A DNA stretch of 64,000 nt. Origin: Joostella atrarenae (GTDB lineage Bacteria; Bacteroidota; Bacteroidia; Flavobacteriales; Flavobacteriaceae). A program made the position numbers and the translations under genes. Positions 9,088 to 17,601 of the stretch are shown here, in pieces; the first letter of the stretch is position 1, and every line of letters begins with the position of its first letter. The notes beneath the pieces are model-generated. The model saw nothing but the letters and a program-made list of their open reading frames with translations, was not told the DNA's origin and made no database searches. The stretch spans positions 62,001 through 126,000 of the forward strand of contig NZ_JAETXX010000006.1 in the NCBI RefSeq assembly GCF_021764745.1, in the 5' to 3' direction.

Positions 9088-9095
9088 CAAAGGTA
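9088..9095 (-). promoter_or_regulatory. -7 promoter element for the NATD1-like gene
   Basis: On the minus strand this reads TACCTTTG, a full match to TAnnTTTG and the commonest Flavobacteriia form. It predicts a 5' leader of about 150 nt for the gene starting at 8933. Confidence 0.65.
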
Positions 9096-9138
9096 CGAAA
9101 AAAATAGCTAACCTTCTATTTTTCAATTATTAATATCG

Positions 9139-9804
9139 ATGAAAGCAGAGTTAATACATGTTTATTTGATGCCAGGCATGGCCGCGAGTTCTTCAATCTT
9201 TGAAAATATTAAGTTGCCTGAAGATGTTTTTAAAATTCACTATTTAGAGTGGGAAGTTCCTAAGCCAAAAGAAACTTTGGAGGAATATGCTGAAAGAATG
9301 GCAAAGACCATTCCTTATGAATCGCCTGTATTAATAGGGGTTTCCTTTGGAGGGATTCTTGTGCAGGAAATGGCTAAATATATTTCAGCAAGAAAAATAA
9401 TAATTATATCCAGCGTTAAAAGTAATAAGGAACTTCCTAAGCGAATGCTTCTTGCAAAGTATACGAAGCTTCATAAATTATTGCCTACAGGATTGGTTAG
9501 TAATATCGAATTGCTTGCTAAGTATGCATTTGGTGATGTTTCTAAAAAGAGGTTGCATTTGTATGAGAAATATCTTTCCGTTAGAGATAAGTTTTATATA
9601 GATTGGTCTATTGATAATATTGTAAATTGGCAGCAGTGCGATGCTCCATTAGAAGTGATTCATATTCATGGAGATAAAGACCCTGTTTTTCCTATCGGAA
9701 GAATAAAAAATGCTATTAATATTAAAGGTGGAACTCATATAATGATCATCAATAAATATAAGTGGTTTAATGAGAATTTACCTTTGCTAATCTTAGGAAA
9801 ATAA
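9139..9804 (+). CDS. Alpha/beta hydrolase, function unknown
   Basis: This 221-aa cytoplasmic protein (no signal peptide) has an alpha/beta-hydrolase core. The early MPGMAASSSIFENI segment looks like an oxyanion-hole loop. The nucleophile elbow is GVSFGG (Ser69), HGDKDPVFP probably supplies the acid, and GGTHIMI near residue 199 the catalytic histidine. All three catalytic positions are therefore present. No substrate-specific signature is recognised. It is followed after 40 bp by the lytic transglycosylase gene, which has its own promoter-like sequence. Confidence 0.8.
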   Translation: MKAELIHVYLMPGMAASSSIFENIKLPEDVFKIHYLEWEVPKPKETLEEYAERMAKTIPYESPVLIGVSFGGILVQEMAKYISARKIIIISSVKSNKELPKRMLLAKYTKLHKLLPTGLVSNIELLAKYAFGDVSKKRLHLYEKYLSVRDKFYIDWSIDNIVNWQQCDAPLEVIHIHGDKDPVFPIGRIKNAINIKGGTHIMIINKYKWFNENLPLLILGK

Positions 9805-9810
9805 AAAATC

Positions 9811-9818
9811 TAATTTTG
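9811..9818 (+). promoter_or_regulatory. -7 promoter element for the transglycosylase-cls operon
   Basis: TAATTTTG matches TAnnTTTG 27 bp before the ATG at 9845. The nearest TTTG (9783-9786) is spaced 24 bp rather than the ideal 19. Confidence 0.5.
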
Positions 9819-9844
9819 TATATTTATAAAAAAAAGAGAAAATA

Positions 9845-10801
9845 ATGAAACGTTTAAAAAATATAATCATTTTAGGAGGTGTAGTTGCTGTTTCTGCAGT
9901 TTTTATCAATGCAGTTCAAAGTACAAACACTGGGCAGACATATAGCAAAGAGGTGACAAAAGTTGTGGATAGCACGAGTTTTGTTAATGATTATAATGTA
10001 TATGCATTAAAAATTCCTGATGGAATAAATTTTGCTGGTGAGCGCGCTCCTATCGAAGATCCAGACGTAAAAGAGAGAATGGATCGTGAGTTAATGGTGA
10101 ATACTTATTGGCAGTCTAACGGTTTGTTGCTTATAAAGAGAGCCAATAAATACTTTCCGATTATAGAGCCGATTTTAAAAAAACACGGCGTTCCAGACGA
10201 TTTAAAATATATTGCAGTTATAGAAAGTGGACTTACGCAGGCTGTTTCTCCAGCTGGAGCAACGGGATTCTGGCAGCTAATGAAGGGAACTGCACGTGAA
10301 TATGGTTTAGAGGTAAATGATAATGTAGATGAGCGTTATCACATTGCGAAAGCTACGGAAGTTGCGTGTGAGTATCTTAAAAAAGCGAAAGCTAGATTTG
10401 GTAATTGGACAATGGCAGCCGCAGCATACAATGCAGGTCAGTTTGGAATGGCAAAACAGTTGGAGAGACAAGATGTAGAAGATTATTATGATGTTTTATT
10501 GGGGGAAGAAACTGGGCGTTATGTATTTAGAATTTTAGCAATTAAAGAAATATTATCACACCCTAAAGAGTACGGTTTTAACTTTGAAGAAGAAGATTTA
10601 TATACAAATATTCCAGTAAATAAAGTGGAAGTAGATACTGTGGTTACAGATTTCCCTGCGTTTGCAAAGAAATTTGGAATCAATTATAAGATTTTAAAAG
10701 TTCATAATCCTTGGTTAAGAGATGCACACCTTAATAATGCATCAAGAAAGAAATACTTTATAGAAATCCCAAAGGATGGGTATTACCCAGCTGTTAACTA
10801 A
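9845..10801 (+). CDS. Membrane-bound lytic murein transglycosylase (MltD-like)
   Basis: This 318-aa exported protein cleaves peptidoglycan glycan strands non-hydrolytically. An N-terminal hydrophobic segment (residues 7-25) targets it to the periplasm. The SLT domain runs from about 100 to 240, with catalytic Glu127 in AVIESGL, then SPAGATGFWQLM and AAAYNAGQ. The C-terminal 70 residues resemble a degenerate LysM-like domain rather than the several LysM repeats of MltD. Its stop overlaps the cls start by one base (TAATG), which indicates translational coupling. Confidence 0.9.
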   Translation: MKRLKNIIILGGVVAVSAVFINAVQSTNTGQTYSKEVTKVVDSTSFVNDYNVYALKIPDGINFAGERAPIEDPDVKERMDRELMVNTYWQSNGLLLIKRANKYFPIIEPILKKHGVPDDLKYIAVIESGLTQAVSPAGATGFWQLMKGTAREYGLEVNDNVDERYHIAKATEVACEYLKKAKARFGNWTMAAAAYNAGQFGMAKQLERQDVEDYYDVLLGEETGRYVFRILAIKEILSHPKEYGFNFEEEDLYTNIPVNKVEVDTVVTDFPAFAKKFGINYKILKVHNPWLRDAHLNNASRKKYFIEIPKDGYYPAVN

Positions 10802-12255
10802 TGTGGTATTATATAAAGGAACATCTTTGGGAGTTTTTATTATTGCTGAATTATATCTTGGCGTTAATTGCTGCGGTAACAATTTTGTTAAAAAATATTA
10901 ACCCCACAAAGACTCTTTCTTATTTAATAGCGCTTTTAGCCTTTCCTTTTGTAGGTCTTATAGTTTATTATTTTTTCGGACAAGATTATCGGAAGTTTAA
11001 AATATTCAAGAAAAAGAATGTTTTAAATCAGAAGAATATAAAAGATTGGGCACAACAGCTTATTTTAAATAAAGAAGAAGCTTACGATATAAGTGCGGAT
11101 GCTTTACATGGAAATACTAAAATAATAGAGCTTGTAGATAGCGAAAAACGTTCACCGCTAACTGTTAATAATAAAGTAGAGATAATAATTAATGGAGAAG
11201 AGAAGTTTAAAAGGCTCTTTGAAGATATTAAAAAAGCTACGTCTAGTATTCATTTAGAATATTATATTATTAATGATGATGAAATTGGCGGGGAGTTGAT
11301 TGATTTACTTTGCGAAAGAGCAAAGGATGGAATTCTGGTTAGAATTAACTACGATTCTGTTGCGAGTTCTTTTACGCAGAAATCAATCCGCTGTTTAAAG
11401 GAAAGTGGAGCAAAAATGTATCCTTTTATGCCTGTGTACTTCCCAAAGTTTGCTAGTAAAGTAAATTATAGGAATCATAGGAAAATAGCGGTTATAGATG
11501 GTAAAATTGGTTATGTTGGAGGTATTAATATAGCCGATGAATATGTAAATAAAGAGGGAAGACGCTATTGGAGAGATACACATTTAAGGATAGAGGGTCA
11601 GGCTGTTGGAATTCTTCAGTTTCATTTTTCTTTAGATTGGGACTTTGTTACGGATAACGATATCGAGATTGACGAAACTTGGTTTCCAGATACGGAGATT
11701 ACTCATAAAACACCAATGCAGATCGCTGCAAGTGGTCCAGATACAGAATGGGCTAATATAATGGAAGCGATGTTTACGGCCATTAATTCCGCTAGTAGAT
11801 ATGTTTATATTACAACACCATATTTTATTCCTAATGATGAAATGACTTTAGCGATGTCTACTGCATCGAGAAGTGGTGTAGATGTTCGTTTGATAATTCC
11901 TAAGAGTTGTGATTCTTGGGCTGCAAAATATGCTACCTATTCTTATTTAGAGACTTTATTGAAGGCAGGAGTTAAGGTTTATTTATATGACAAAGGGAAT
12001 ATTCATGCTAAAACTATGATTGTAGATGATGTTTTTACTACGGTAGGAACTTCTAATATGGATTACCGTAGTTTTCATATAAATTTTGAAATAAACGCTC
12101 TGATTTATGATGAAAAGATAACGAAAGAGTTGTTGGAGATTTTTATAGATGACCTTCAGTATAGCGAACAAGTAGATGCAGAGAGGTGGATGGATCGTGG
12201 ACTTTCACAGCGATTAAAAGAATCTTTCTGTAGATTATGGGCTCCTTTATTATAA
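10801..12255 (+). CDS. cls: Cardiolipin synthase
   Basis: This 484-aa phospholipase D-family enzyme condenses two phosphatidylglycerols to cardiolipin in the inner membrane. Two N-terminal transmembrane helices (about 10-30 and 38-60) precede the catalytic region. The two HKD motifs are HRKIAVIDGKIGYVGG near residue 224 and HAKTMIVDDVFTTVGTSNMD near 401, both intact. The length and helices match ClsA-type enzymes. It is coupled to the upstream transglycosylase by the TAATG overlap and ends at a strong palindromic terminator. Confidence 0.95.
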   Translation: MWYYIKEHLWEFLLLLNYILALIAAVTILLKNINPTKTLSYLIALLAFPFVGLIVYYFFGQDYRKFKIFKKKNVLNQKNIKDWAQQLILNKEEAYDISADALHGNTKIIELVDSEKRSPLTVNNKVEIIINGEEKFKRLFEDIKKATSSIHLEYYIINDDEIGGELIDLLCERAKDGILVRINYDSVASSFTQKSIRCLKESGAKMYPFMPVYFPKFASKVNYRNHRKIAVIDGKIGYVGGINIADEYVNKEGRRYWRDTHLRIEGQAVGILQFHFSLDWDFVTDNDIEIDETWFPDTEITHKTPMQIAASGPDTEWANIMEAMFTAINSASRYVYITTPYFIPNDEMTLAMSTASRSGVDVRLIIPKSCDSWAAKYATYSYLETLLKAGVKVYLYDKGNIHAKTMIVDDVFTTVGTSNMDYRSFHINFEINALIYDEKITKELLEIFIDDLQYSEQVDAERWMDRGLSQRLKESFCRLWAPLL

Positions 12256-12270
12256 AAGGTATGGGTCGAA

Positions 12271-12322
12271 AAAAAAACCTAGAAAAGAGCTTTTTTAAAA
12301 AAGCTCTTTTCTAGGTTTTTTT
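12271..12322. terminator. Bidirectional intrinsic terminator, 52-bp perfect palindrome
   Basis: Bases 12271-12296 are the exact reverse complement of 12297-12322, with the core CCTAGAAAAGAGC and A7/T7 ends. It sits between the convergent cls and TPR-protein genes and provides a U tract on both strands. Confidence 0.93.
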
Positions 12323-12369
12323 GTTTAAGTCGTTAATATAGAAGAAGTAATATTTTCTGCTGAAAAGAA

Positions 12370-12885
12370 TTAGATTTTCTTCATTTGCTGTTGCATCATT
12401 TTAATTTGATCTTTCAGCATATTTTGTTTGTCGAGTTTTTTCGCTTCATTTAAAAGCATTGTAGCCTCTCTTTTTCTACGTTTTTGCATTGCAATACCAG
12501 CAAGACTTAATTTTGCCATTGCCAAATCATAATCCATACTCAATCCTAATTTTATAGCTTTTTTGAAGTATTTTTCAGCAGCAGTAAGATTAGTTTGAGA
12601 AGATATAATCCCTTTTAGGTAATTATAATACCCTTGTTGTTTTGTAATTAATGCAGTTTCTGGGTTCTTAATTTTGTTAAGCCATTTTTCAGTTCCTGCC
12701 ATATCTTGCTTTCTCATTCTTAAAAAAGCAAGCAAAATCATCTCGTTTCTAAAGTAAAGGAAGATAAAAATAAGTGAAAGTAGAATTAAAAAAATCCCAT
12801 TACCTATTTGGCCTTCAATGAATTGATAAATCGCGTAAGCAATGATTAACGCTGCAATAACTAATTTTATATTTTTGTTGAACAT
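12370..12885 (-). CDS. Two-helix membrane protein with TPR-like repeats
   Basis: This 171-aa protein has two adjacent transmembrane helices (about 4-22 and 28-46). A cytoplasmic-looking helical region follows, with TPR-like pairs (for example YYNYLKGIISSQTNLTAAEKYFKKAIKLG) and a basic, methionine- and glutamine-rich tail. An in-frame TTG at 12900 would add five residues. I chose the ATG at 12885 because the promoter at 12909-12916 would put the TTG almost at the transcript start. No specific function is recognised. It is transcribed toward the terminator shared with cls. Confidence 0.75.
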   Translation of the reverse strand: MFNKNIKLVIAALIIAYAIYQFIEGQIGNGIFLILLSLIFIFLYFRNEMILLAFLRMRKQDMAGTEKWLNKIKNPETALITKQQGYYNYLKGIISSQTNLTAAEKYFKKAIKLGLSMDYDLAMAKLSLAGIAMQKRRKREATMLLNEAKKLDKQNMLKDQIKMMQQQMKKI

Positions 12886-12908
12886 ATTGGGTATTTTCAA
12901 TTGAAGTG

Positions 12909-12916
12909 CAAAGGTA
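12909..12916 (-). promoter_or_regulatory. -7 promoter element for the TPR membrane protein
   Basis: The minus strand reads TACCTTTG, a full TAnnTTTG match, 24 bp upstream of the ATG at 12885. It helps decide that start. Confidence 0.65.
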
Positions 12917-12948
12917 AGAAAATAAATAAAAATATTTTTAAAAAGGTA

Positions 12949-12979
12949 TTTGTAAAAGTAAAAAGTCTTTGTATATTTG
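12949..12979 (+). promoter_or_regulatory. Complete promoter of rpmH
   Basis: TTTG (12949-12952), a 19-nt spacer and TATATTTG (12972-12979) match the Bacteroides -33/-7 consensus TTTG-N19-TAnnTTTG exactly. The leader to the rpmH ATG is about 65 nt. Confidence 0.85.
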
Positions 12980-13048
12980 CGCCGCGCTTTTGTGAAGTAT
13001 ATTGCAAGCCGAAAGAGATAGAATTACCAAAGAGATAAAGATATTACA

Positions 13049-13210
13049 ATGAGTAAAAGAACATTTCAACCCTCGAAGAGAAAAAGAAGAAATAAGCACG
13101 GTTTCAGAGAAAGAATGGCCTCTGTTAACGGTAGAAAGGTGCTTGCTAGCAGAAGAGCAAAAGGTAGAAAAAAGATATCAGTTTCTTCAGAACCTAGACA
13201 CAAGAAATAA
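13049..13210 (+). CDS. rpmH: 50S ribosomal protein L34
   Basis: This 53-aa, strongly basic protein begins [20 protein letters not shown] and continues [21 protein letters not shown], the universally conserved L34 signature. The C-terminal tail is slightly longer than the 44-46 aa of E. coli L34, as is usual in Bacteroidota. Unlike in many bacteria, it is not next to rnpA or dnaA here and is followed by carB. It has a consensus promoter and its own terminator. Confidence 0.97.
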   Translation: MSKRTFQPSKRKRRNKHGFRERMASVNGRKVLASRRAKGRKKISVSSEPRHKK

Positions 13211-13236
13211 TGGTCTATTTTGATTATTAAAATATA

Positions 13237-13268
13237 AGGTGTTACTTTTATGAGTAACGCCTTTTTTT
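13237..13268 (+). terminator. Intrinsic terminator of rpmH
   Basis: A 10-bp stem AGGTGTTACT/AGTAACGCCT with one G-U pair and a 6-nt loop runs into seven T residues, 27 bp after the rpmH stop. Confidence 0.85.
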
Positions 13269-13311
13269 ATACCCAACAACATCTTATATTTATACAATAC
13301 GTTATTAAAAA

Positions 13312-16164
13312 ATGCCAAAAAGAGAAAACTTAAAGAGTATATTGTTAATAGGTTCAGGTCCTATTATTATCGGGCAAGCATGTGAATTCGATTATTCTGG
13401 TTCGCAAGCATTACGATCACTAAGAGAAGATGGAATAGAAACTATTCTGATTAATAGCAATCCAGCTACAATCATGACAGATCCATCAATGGCAGACCAT
13501 GTCTACTTAAAGCCATTAACTACAAAATCTATTATTGAAATCCTTAAAAAGCATCCAAATATTGATGCAGTTTTACCTACAATGGGAGGACAAACTGCAC
13601 TTAATCTTTGTATTGAAGCTGATGAAAAAGGAATTTGGGAAGATTTTGGAGTAGAGATTATTGGAGTTGATATCGACGCTATTAACATTACGGAAGATAG
13701 AGAGCAGTTTCGTGAATTGATGCTTAAAATAGGTATTCCAATGGCGCCACAAGCTACCGCTACATCTTTCCTAAAAGGAAAAGAAATAGCGCAAGAGTTT
13801 GGATTTCCATTGGTAATTAGAGCATCTTATACTTTAGGAGGAGCTGGAGCATCTATTGTTCATAAACCTGAAGATTTTGACGAAATGTTGAGTCGCGGTC
13901 TTGAAATCTCTCCTATACATGAGGTGATGATTGATAAGGCTCTGATGGGATGGAAAGAATACGAGCTAGAATTACTTCGAGATGATAATGATAATGTTGT
14001 TATTATCTGTACAATCGAGAATATGGACCCAATGGGGATTCATACAGGAGATTCTATAACTGTTGCACCAGCAATGACACTTTCTGATAGAACGTTCCAA
14101 AGAATGCGTGATATGGCTATCCATATGATGCGTAGTATTGGAGATTTTGCAGGAGGATGTAATGTACAGTTTGCAGTAAGTCCAGACGATAAAGAAGATA
14201 TTATAGCGATAGAAATTAACCCACGTGTATCTAGATCTTCTGCATTAGCTTCTAAAGCTACAGGATATCCTATCGCAAAAATAGCTAGTAAATTAGCTAT
14301 TGGGTATAACTTAGACGAACTTAGTAACCATATTACAAAATCTACTTCTGCTTTATTCGAGCCTAGTTTAGATTATGTGATTGTAAAAATACCTCGTTGG
14401 AACTTCGATAAATTTGAAGGATCAGACAGAGAATTAGGGTTACAAATGAAAAGTGTTGGTGAGGTAATGGGAATTGGACGTTCTTTCCAAGAGGCATTAC
14501 ATAAAGCAACACAGTCTCTAGAGATCAAAAGAAATGGTCTTGGAGCAGATGGAAAAGGATATAAAGATTACGACCAAATAATAGATAAATTAACGCATGC
14601 TAGTTGGGATCGTGTTTTTGTAATTTATGATGCCATCCAAATGGGAATTCCATTGAGTCGCATTCATGAGATTACTAAAATCGACATGTGGTTCTTAAAA
14701 CAGTATGAAGAGTTATCATTCTTAGAAAAAGAGATTTCTACATTCAAAATAGAAACTATTTCTAAAAGCCTATTGCTAGAAGCAAAACAAAAAGGTTTTG
14801 CAGATAGACAAATAGCACATATGCTTGGATGTTGGGAAAGTGAAGTTCATACGAAGCGTGATGAAATGAATATTAATAGAATCTACAAATTAGTAGATAC
14901 TTGTGCTGCTGAATTTAAAGCACAAACGCCATATTATTATTCAACTTTCGAAGATGTTATCGAAACAGCAGACGGAAAAGTATATTCTGAGAATGAAAGT
15001 GTTGTAACTGATAAAAAGAAAATTATAGTTCTTGGTTCTGGACCAAATAGAATTGGACAAGGAATTGAGTTCGATTACTGCTGTGTACACGGAGTTTTAG
15101 CTTCTGCAGAGTGTGGTTATGAAACGATCATGATTAACTGTAATCCGGAAACTGTTTCTACAGATTTTGATACAGCAGATAAATTATACTTCGAGCCTGT
15201 TTTCTGGGAGCATATCTACGATATTATCCGTCATGAGAAGCCAGAAGGTGTAATTGTTCAGCTTGGAGGGCAAACGGCGCTTAAATTAGCTGAAAAGCTT
15301 GATAAGTACGGAATCAAGATTATAGGAACTAGTTACGACTCTTTAGATCTTGCAGAAGATCGTGGTAGCTTCTCTACTTTATTAAAAGAAAACGATATTC
15401 CTTACCCAGAATTTGGAGTAGCAGAAACAGCAGATGAAGCTCTTGCTTTAGCAGATAAGCTTAACTTCCCAATTTTGGTGAGACCTTCTTACGTATTAGG
15501 AGGACAAGGAATGAAGATTGTTATCAATAAAAAAGAGCTAGAAGAACACGTAGTAGATCTTTTAAGAAAGATTCCTAATAATAAACTTCTTTTAGATAAT
15601 TATTTAGATGGAGCTATCGAAGCAGAGGCAGATGCAATTTGCGACGGAGAAGATGTCTACATAATAGGTATAATGGAACATATTGAGCCTTGTGGTATTC
15701 ACTCAGGAGATTCTAATGCTACTTTACCACCGTTTAACTTAGGGGATTTAGTACTTGAGCAAATTAAAGATCATACTAAAAAGATTGCCTTAGCACTAAA
15801 TACAGTAGGTTTAATTAACATACAGTTTGCTATAAAAGATGATAAGGTTTATATAATTGAAGCCAATCCTAGAGCTTCTAGAACAGTGCCTTTCATTGCA
15901 AAAGCTTACAAAGAGCCGTACGTAAATTACGCTACAAAAGTGATGCTAGGAGCGAAGAAAGTAAAAGATTTTAACTTCAATCCGCAACTAGAAGGATATG
16001 CAATTAAGCAACCTGTTTTCTCTTTTAATAAGTTCCCTAATGTAGATAAGAAATTAGGACCTGAAATGAAGAGTACAGGGGAGAGTATATTGTTTATCGA
16101 TAGCTTGAAAGACGATGCTTTTTACGATCTATATCAACGTAGAAAAATGTATTTGAGTAAATAA
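13312..16164 (+). CDS. carB: Carbamoyl-phosphate synthase large subunit, lacking the allosteric domain
   Basis: The 950-aa subunit makes carbamoyl phosphate from bicarbonate, ammonia and two ATP, for pyrimidine and arginine synthesis. Both ATP-grasp halves are present: the first starts KSILLIGSGPIIIGQACEFDYSG, the second KKIIVLGSGPNRIGQGIEFDYCC. Each has its PATIMTDP or PETVSTD loop and its IEINPR or IEANPR metal motif. The protein stops just after KLGPEMKSTGES and some 25 further residues. The C-terminal MGS-like regulatory domain of about 120 residues in E. coli CarB (1073 aa) is absent, without sign of frameshift. This shortened form is, as far as I know, usual in Flavobacteriia. carA is not in the window. 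Confidence 0.96.
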   Translation: MPKRENLKSILLIGSGPIIIGQACEFDYSGSQALRSLREDGIETILINSNPATIMTDPSMADHVYLKPLTTKSIIEILKKHPNIDAVLPTMGGQTALNLCIEADEKGIWEDFGVEIIGVDIDAINITEDREQFRELMLKIGIPMAPQATATSFLKGKEIAQEFGFPLVIRASYTLGGAGASIVHKPEDFDEMLSRGLEISPIHEVMIDKALMGWKEYELELLRDDNDNVVIICTIENMDPMGIHTGDSITVAPAMTLSDRTFQRMRDMAIHMMRSIGDFAGGCNVQFAVSPDDKEDIIAIEINPRVSRSSALASKATGYPIAKIASKLAIGYNLDELSNHITKSTSALFEPSLDYVIVKIPRWNFDKFEGSDRELGLQMKSVGEVMGIGRSFQEALHKATQSLEIKRNGLGADGKGYKDYDQIIDKLTHASWDRVFVIYDAIQMGIPLSRIHEITKIDMWFLKQYEELSFLEKEISTFKIETISKSLLLEAKQKGFADRQIAHMLGCWESEVHTKRDEMNINRIYKLVDTCAAEFKAQTPYYYSTFEDVIETADGKVYSENESVVTDKKKIIVLGSGPNRIGQGIEFDYCCVHGVLASAECGYETIMINCNPETVSTDFDTADKLYFEPVFWEHIYDIIRHEKPEGVIVQLGGQTALKLAEKLDKYGIKIIGTSYDSLDLAEDRGSFSTLLKENDIPYPEFGVAETADEALALADKLNFPILVRPSYVLGGQGMKIVINKKELEEHVVDLLRKIPNNKLLLDNYLDGAIEAEADAICDGEDVYIIGIMEHIEPCGIHSGDSNATLPPFNLGDLVLEQIKDHTKKIALALNTVGLINIQFAIKDDKVYIIEANPRASRTVPFIAKAYKEPYVNYATKVMLGAKKVKDFNFNPQLEGYAIKQPVFSFNKFPNVDKKLGPEMKSTGESILFIDSLKDDAFYDLYQRRKMYLSK

Positions 16165-16183
16165 TTCAGATATTATATCATAC

Positions 16184-16219
16184 AAAAAAGGCTGTTGAAA
16201 TCTCTCAACAGCCTTTTTT
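16184..16219. terminator. Bidirectional intrinsic terminator between carB and the DUF3307 gene
   Basis: A 15-bp stem (core GGCTGTTGA/TCAACAGCC) flanked by A6 and T6 has a 6-nt loop. It is placed between the convergent carB and DUF3307 genes. Confidence 0.92.
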
Positions 16220-16233
16220 ATGTTGTAATTTTA

Positions 16234-16938
16234 TTATGAACAATAGGTAATAAGGAGTGAAGTTATAATAGCAATTCCGAAGCTTAAAAGCGTTCCTATT
16301 AAGATGTATTCTGTTAACTTTCTATCTTTTGCTTCTGTAAGATCACTAAATCTAAAAATTGATTTAGCTGCAATTAAAAAACCAACTCCTTCCCAATGGT
16401 TGGTAAGAATAAACGTGAAAACTAATAGGCGTTCCAGCATTCCGATATATTTCCCTGCATTTTCTAAAGAATCTCCCTTGTCCATTTCTGTTTTAGGGGT
16501 ATAAATAGATATGATTGTTTTTATTAAAATGGATGCAGGCTGTGTTAAAAAGATGATTCCTGTTCCTATTAATAGTGTTTTCTGATTTATAATGTCTGTA
16601 ATTATTATTTCTGATGGACTACATATAATACAAATAATAGCAATTACAATAATGTGTAAAAGCTGGTCTATAAAGAATAATAATCTTCTGTTTTCTTTTG
16701 TCTGAAGTATGAGTTTAGCAGCATCGATACAAAAATGTGTGATTCCTATAATAAGAGGGATATACCATAGTTGAAGATCCCATATAAATAGATATGACAG
16801 TAAAACATGAATAAATGTATGAAGGTATAGCTTGGGTGATTTTAATTTTTGATCCTCCTTTTCAGCAACCCATTTTTTAGATTGAAAAGTAAAATCTCCC
16901 AATAAATGTGCTAAGAATAGCTTTAAGAATAACACCAT
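16234..16938 (-). CDS. DUF3307 polytopic membrane protein
   Basis: This 234-aa protein has six or seven predicted membrane segments. Polar residues recur inside or next to the helices: His11 and Asp15 (HLLGDF), His40 and His44 (HTFIH), His68 and Asp72 (THFCID), Asp91 and His95 (DQLLH). Such spaced His/Asp pairs would fit an intramembrane metal site, though that is my inference. ENAGKYIGMLER and KSIFRFSDL near the C-terminus are further polar motifs. It starts 12 bp after the satD stop, so the two form one operon. DUF3307 with SatD is a recurring gene pair in bacteria, with no established function. Confidence 0.85.
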   Translation of the reverse strand: MVLFLKLFLAHLLGDFTFQSKKWVAEKEDQKLKSPKLYLHTFIHVLLSYLFIWDLQLWYIPLIIGITHFCIDAAKLILQTKENRRLLFFIDQLLHIIVIAIICIICSPSEIIITDIINQKTLLIGTGIIFLTQPASILIKTIISIYTPKTEMDKGDSLENAGKYIGMLERLLVFTFILTNHWEGVGFLIAAKSIFRFSDLTEAKDRKLTEYILIGTLLSFGIAIITSLLITYCS

Positions 16939-16950
16939 ATCTCTATTTTT

Positions 16951-17562
16951 TTATAACATGCTTATTTTATGTCGGTACATTAAATCGAGCTCCATAATTT
17001 CATCAAAAGAAGCTCTTTTTATACGCTCACTAACAGCACTTTGTTTAATTCCTATTAAATCCCCTAACTCTTCCTGTGACAAACCGGGATTTTCTATAGC
17101 GGTTTTTATAATCTCCGCAGAGTTTGTTGTCCAGTTATCCATTGCTATTAATGCGAGCTTAAAGTAAAGATTGAGTTCTTTATTTATGGTTTCACTAGCA
17201 GTCATAATAGCGAGATTTATTTTTTGTTGCTTTAATTTCTCAAATTGTAGTCCCGAATTTACAAAAGCACTCCCATTAGATTCAGAAATTGATTTACCTT
17301 CATAGGTTTTCTCTCCAATCCCAATTGAAATCCGAACATCAATCCCTTTTATACTTCTCATAGTAGACTTTATTAAAACAGCCATTAAAAAAGTGCTATA
17401 TATGTCTTCTATTTCTACTTGAAAACTATCACCTCTATATACCTCCCAAGAAGTATCAGAAGTAGTAATCTTACTGAAAACCTCTTTTAAAGGGGTTAAC
17501 CATTTCTCAGGGTCTTTGCTTCCTCTTGAATTTATAATATCTCCTGTTAAAACACCTGTCAT
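16951..17562 (-). CDS. SatD family protein: cyclase-like domain plus C-terminal HTH
   Basis: This 203-aa protein belongs to the SatD family, first named from a Streptococcus mutans acid-tolerance operon. The N-terminal ~120 residues carry a pattern like class III nucleotide cyclases: Asp8 in TGDIINS, Asp45 in YRGDSFQVE, then DVRISIGIG (75-83) and SAFVNSGLQFEKL (98-110). The cyclase asparagine is matched by Asn102, but the usual Arg four residues later is Gln106, so catalysis is doubtful. Residues 159-184 (LSQEELGDLIGIKQSAVSERI) form a helix-turn-helix of the sigma-70 region 4/MarR-like type. The cyclase comparison is my own reading by eye. The gene is preceded by 28-bp direct repeats and followed by DUF3307. 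Confidence 0.82.
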   Translation of the reverse strand: MTGVLTGDIINSRGSKDPEKWLTPLKEVFSKITTSDTSWEVYRGDSFQVEIEDIYSTFLMAVLIKSTMRSIKGIDVRISIGIGEKTYEGKSISESNGSAFVNSGLQFEKLKQQKINLAIMTASETINKELNLYFKLALIAMDNWTTNSAEIIKTAIENPGLSQEELGDLIGIKQSAVSERIKRASFDEIMELDLMYRHKISML

Positions 17563-17601
17563 AATCTTTTGGTTAAAGTAGGATGTAAAAAATCGTTCAT
17601 A

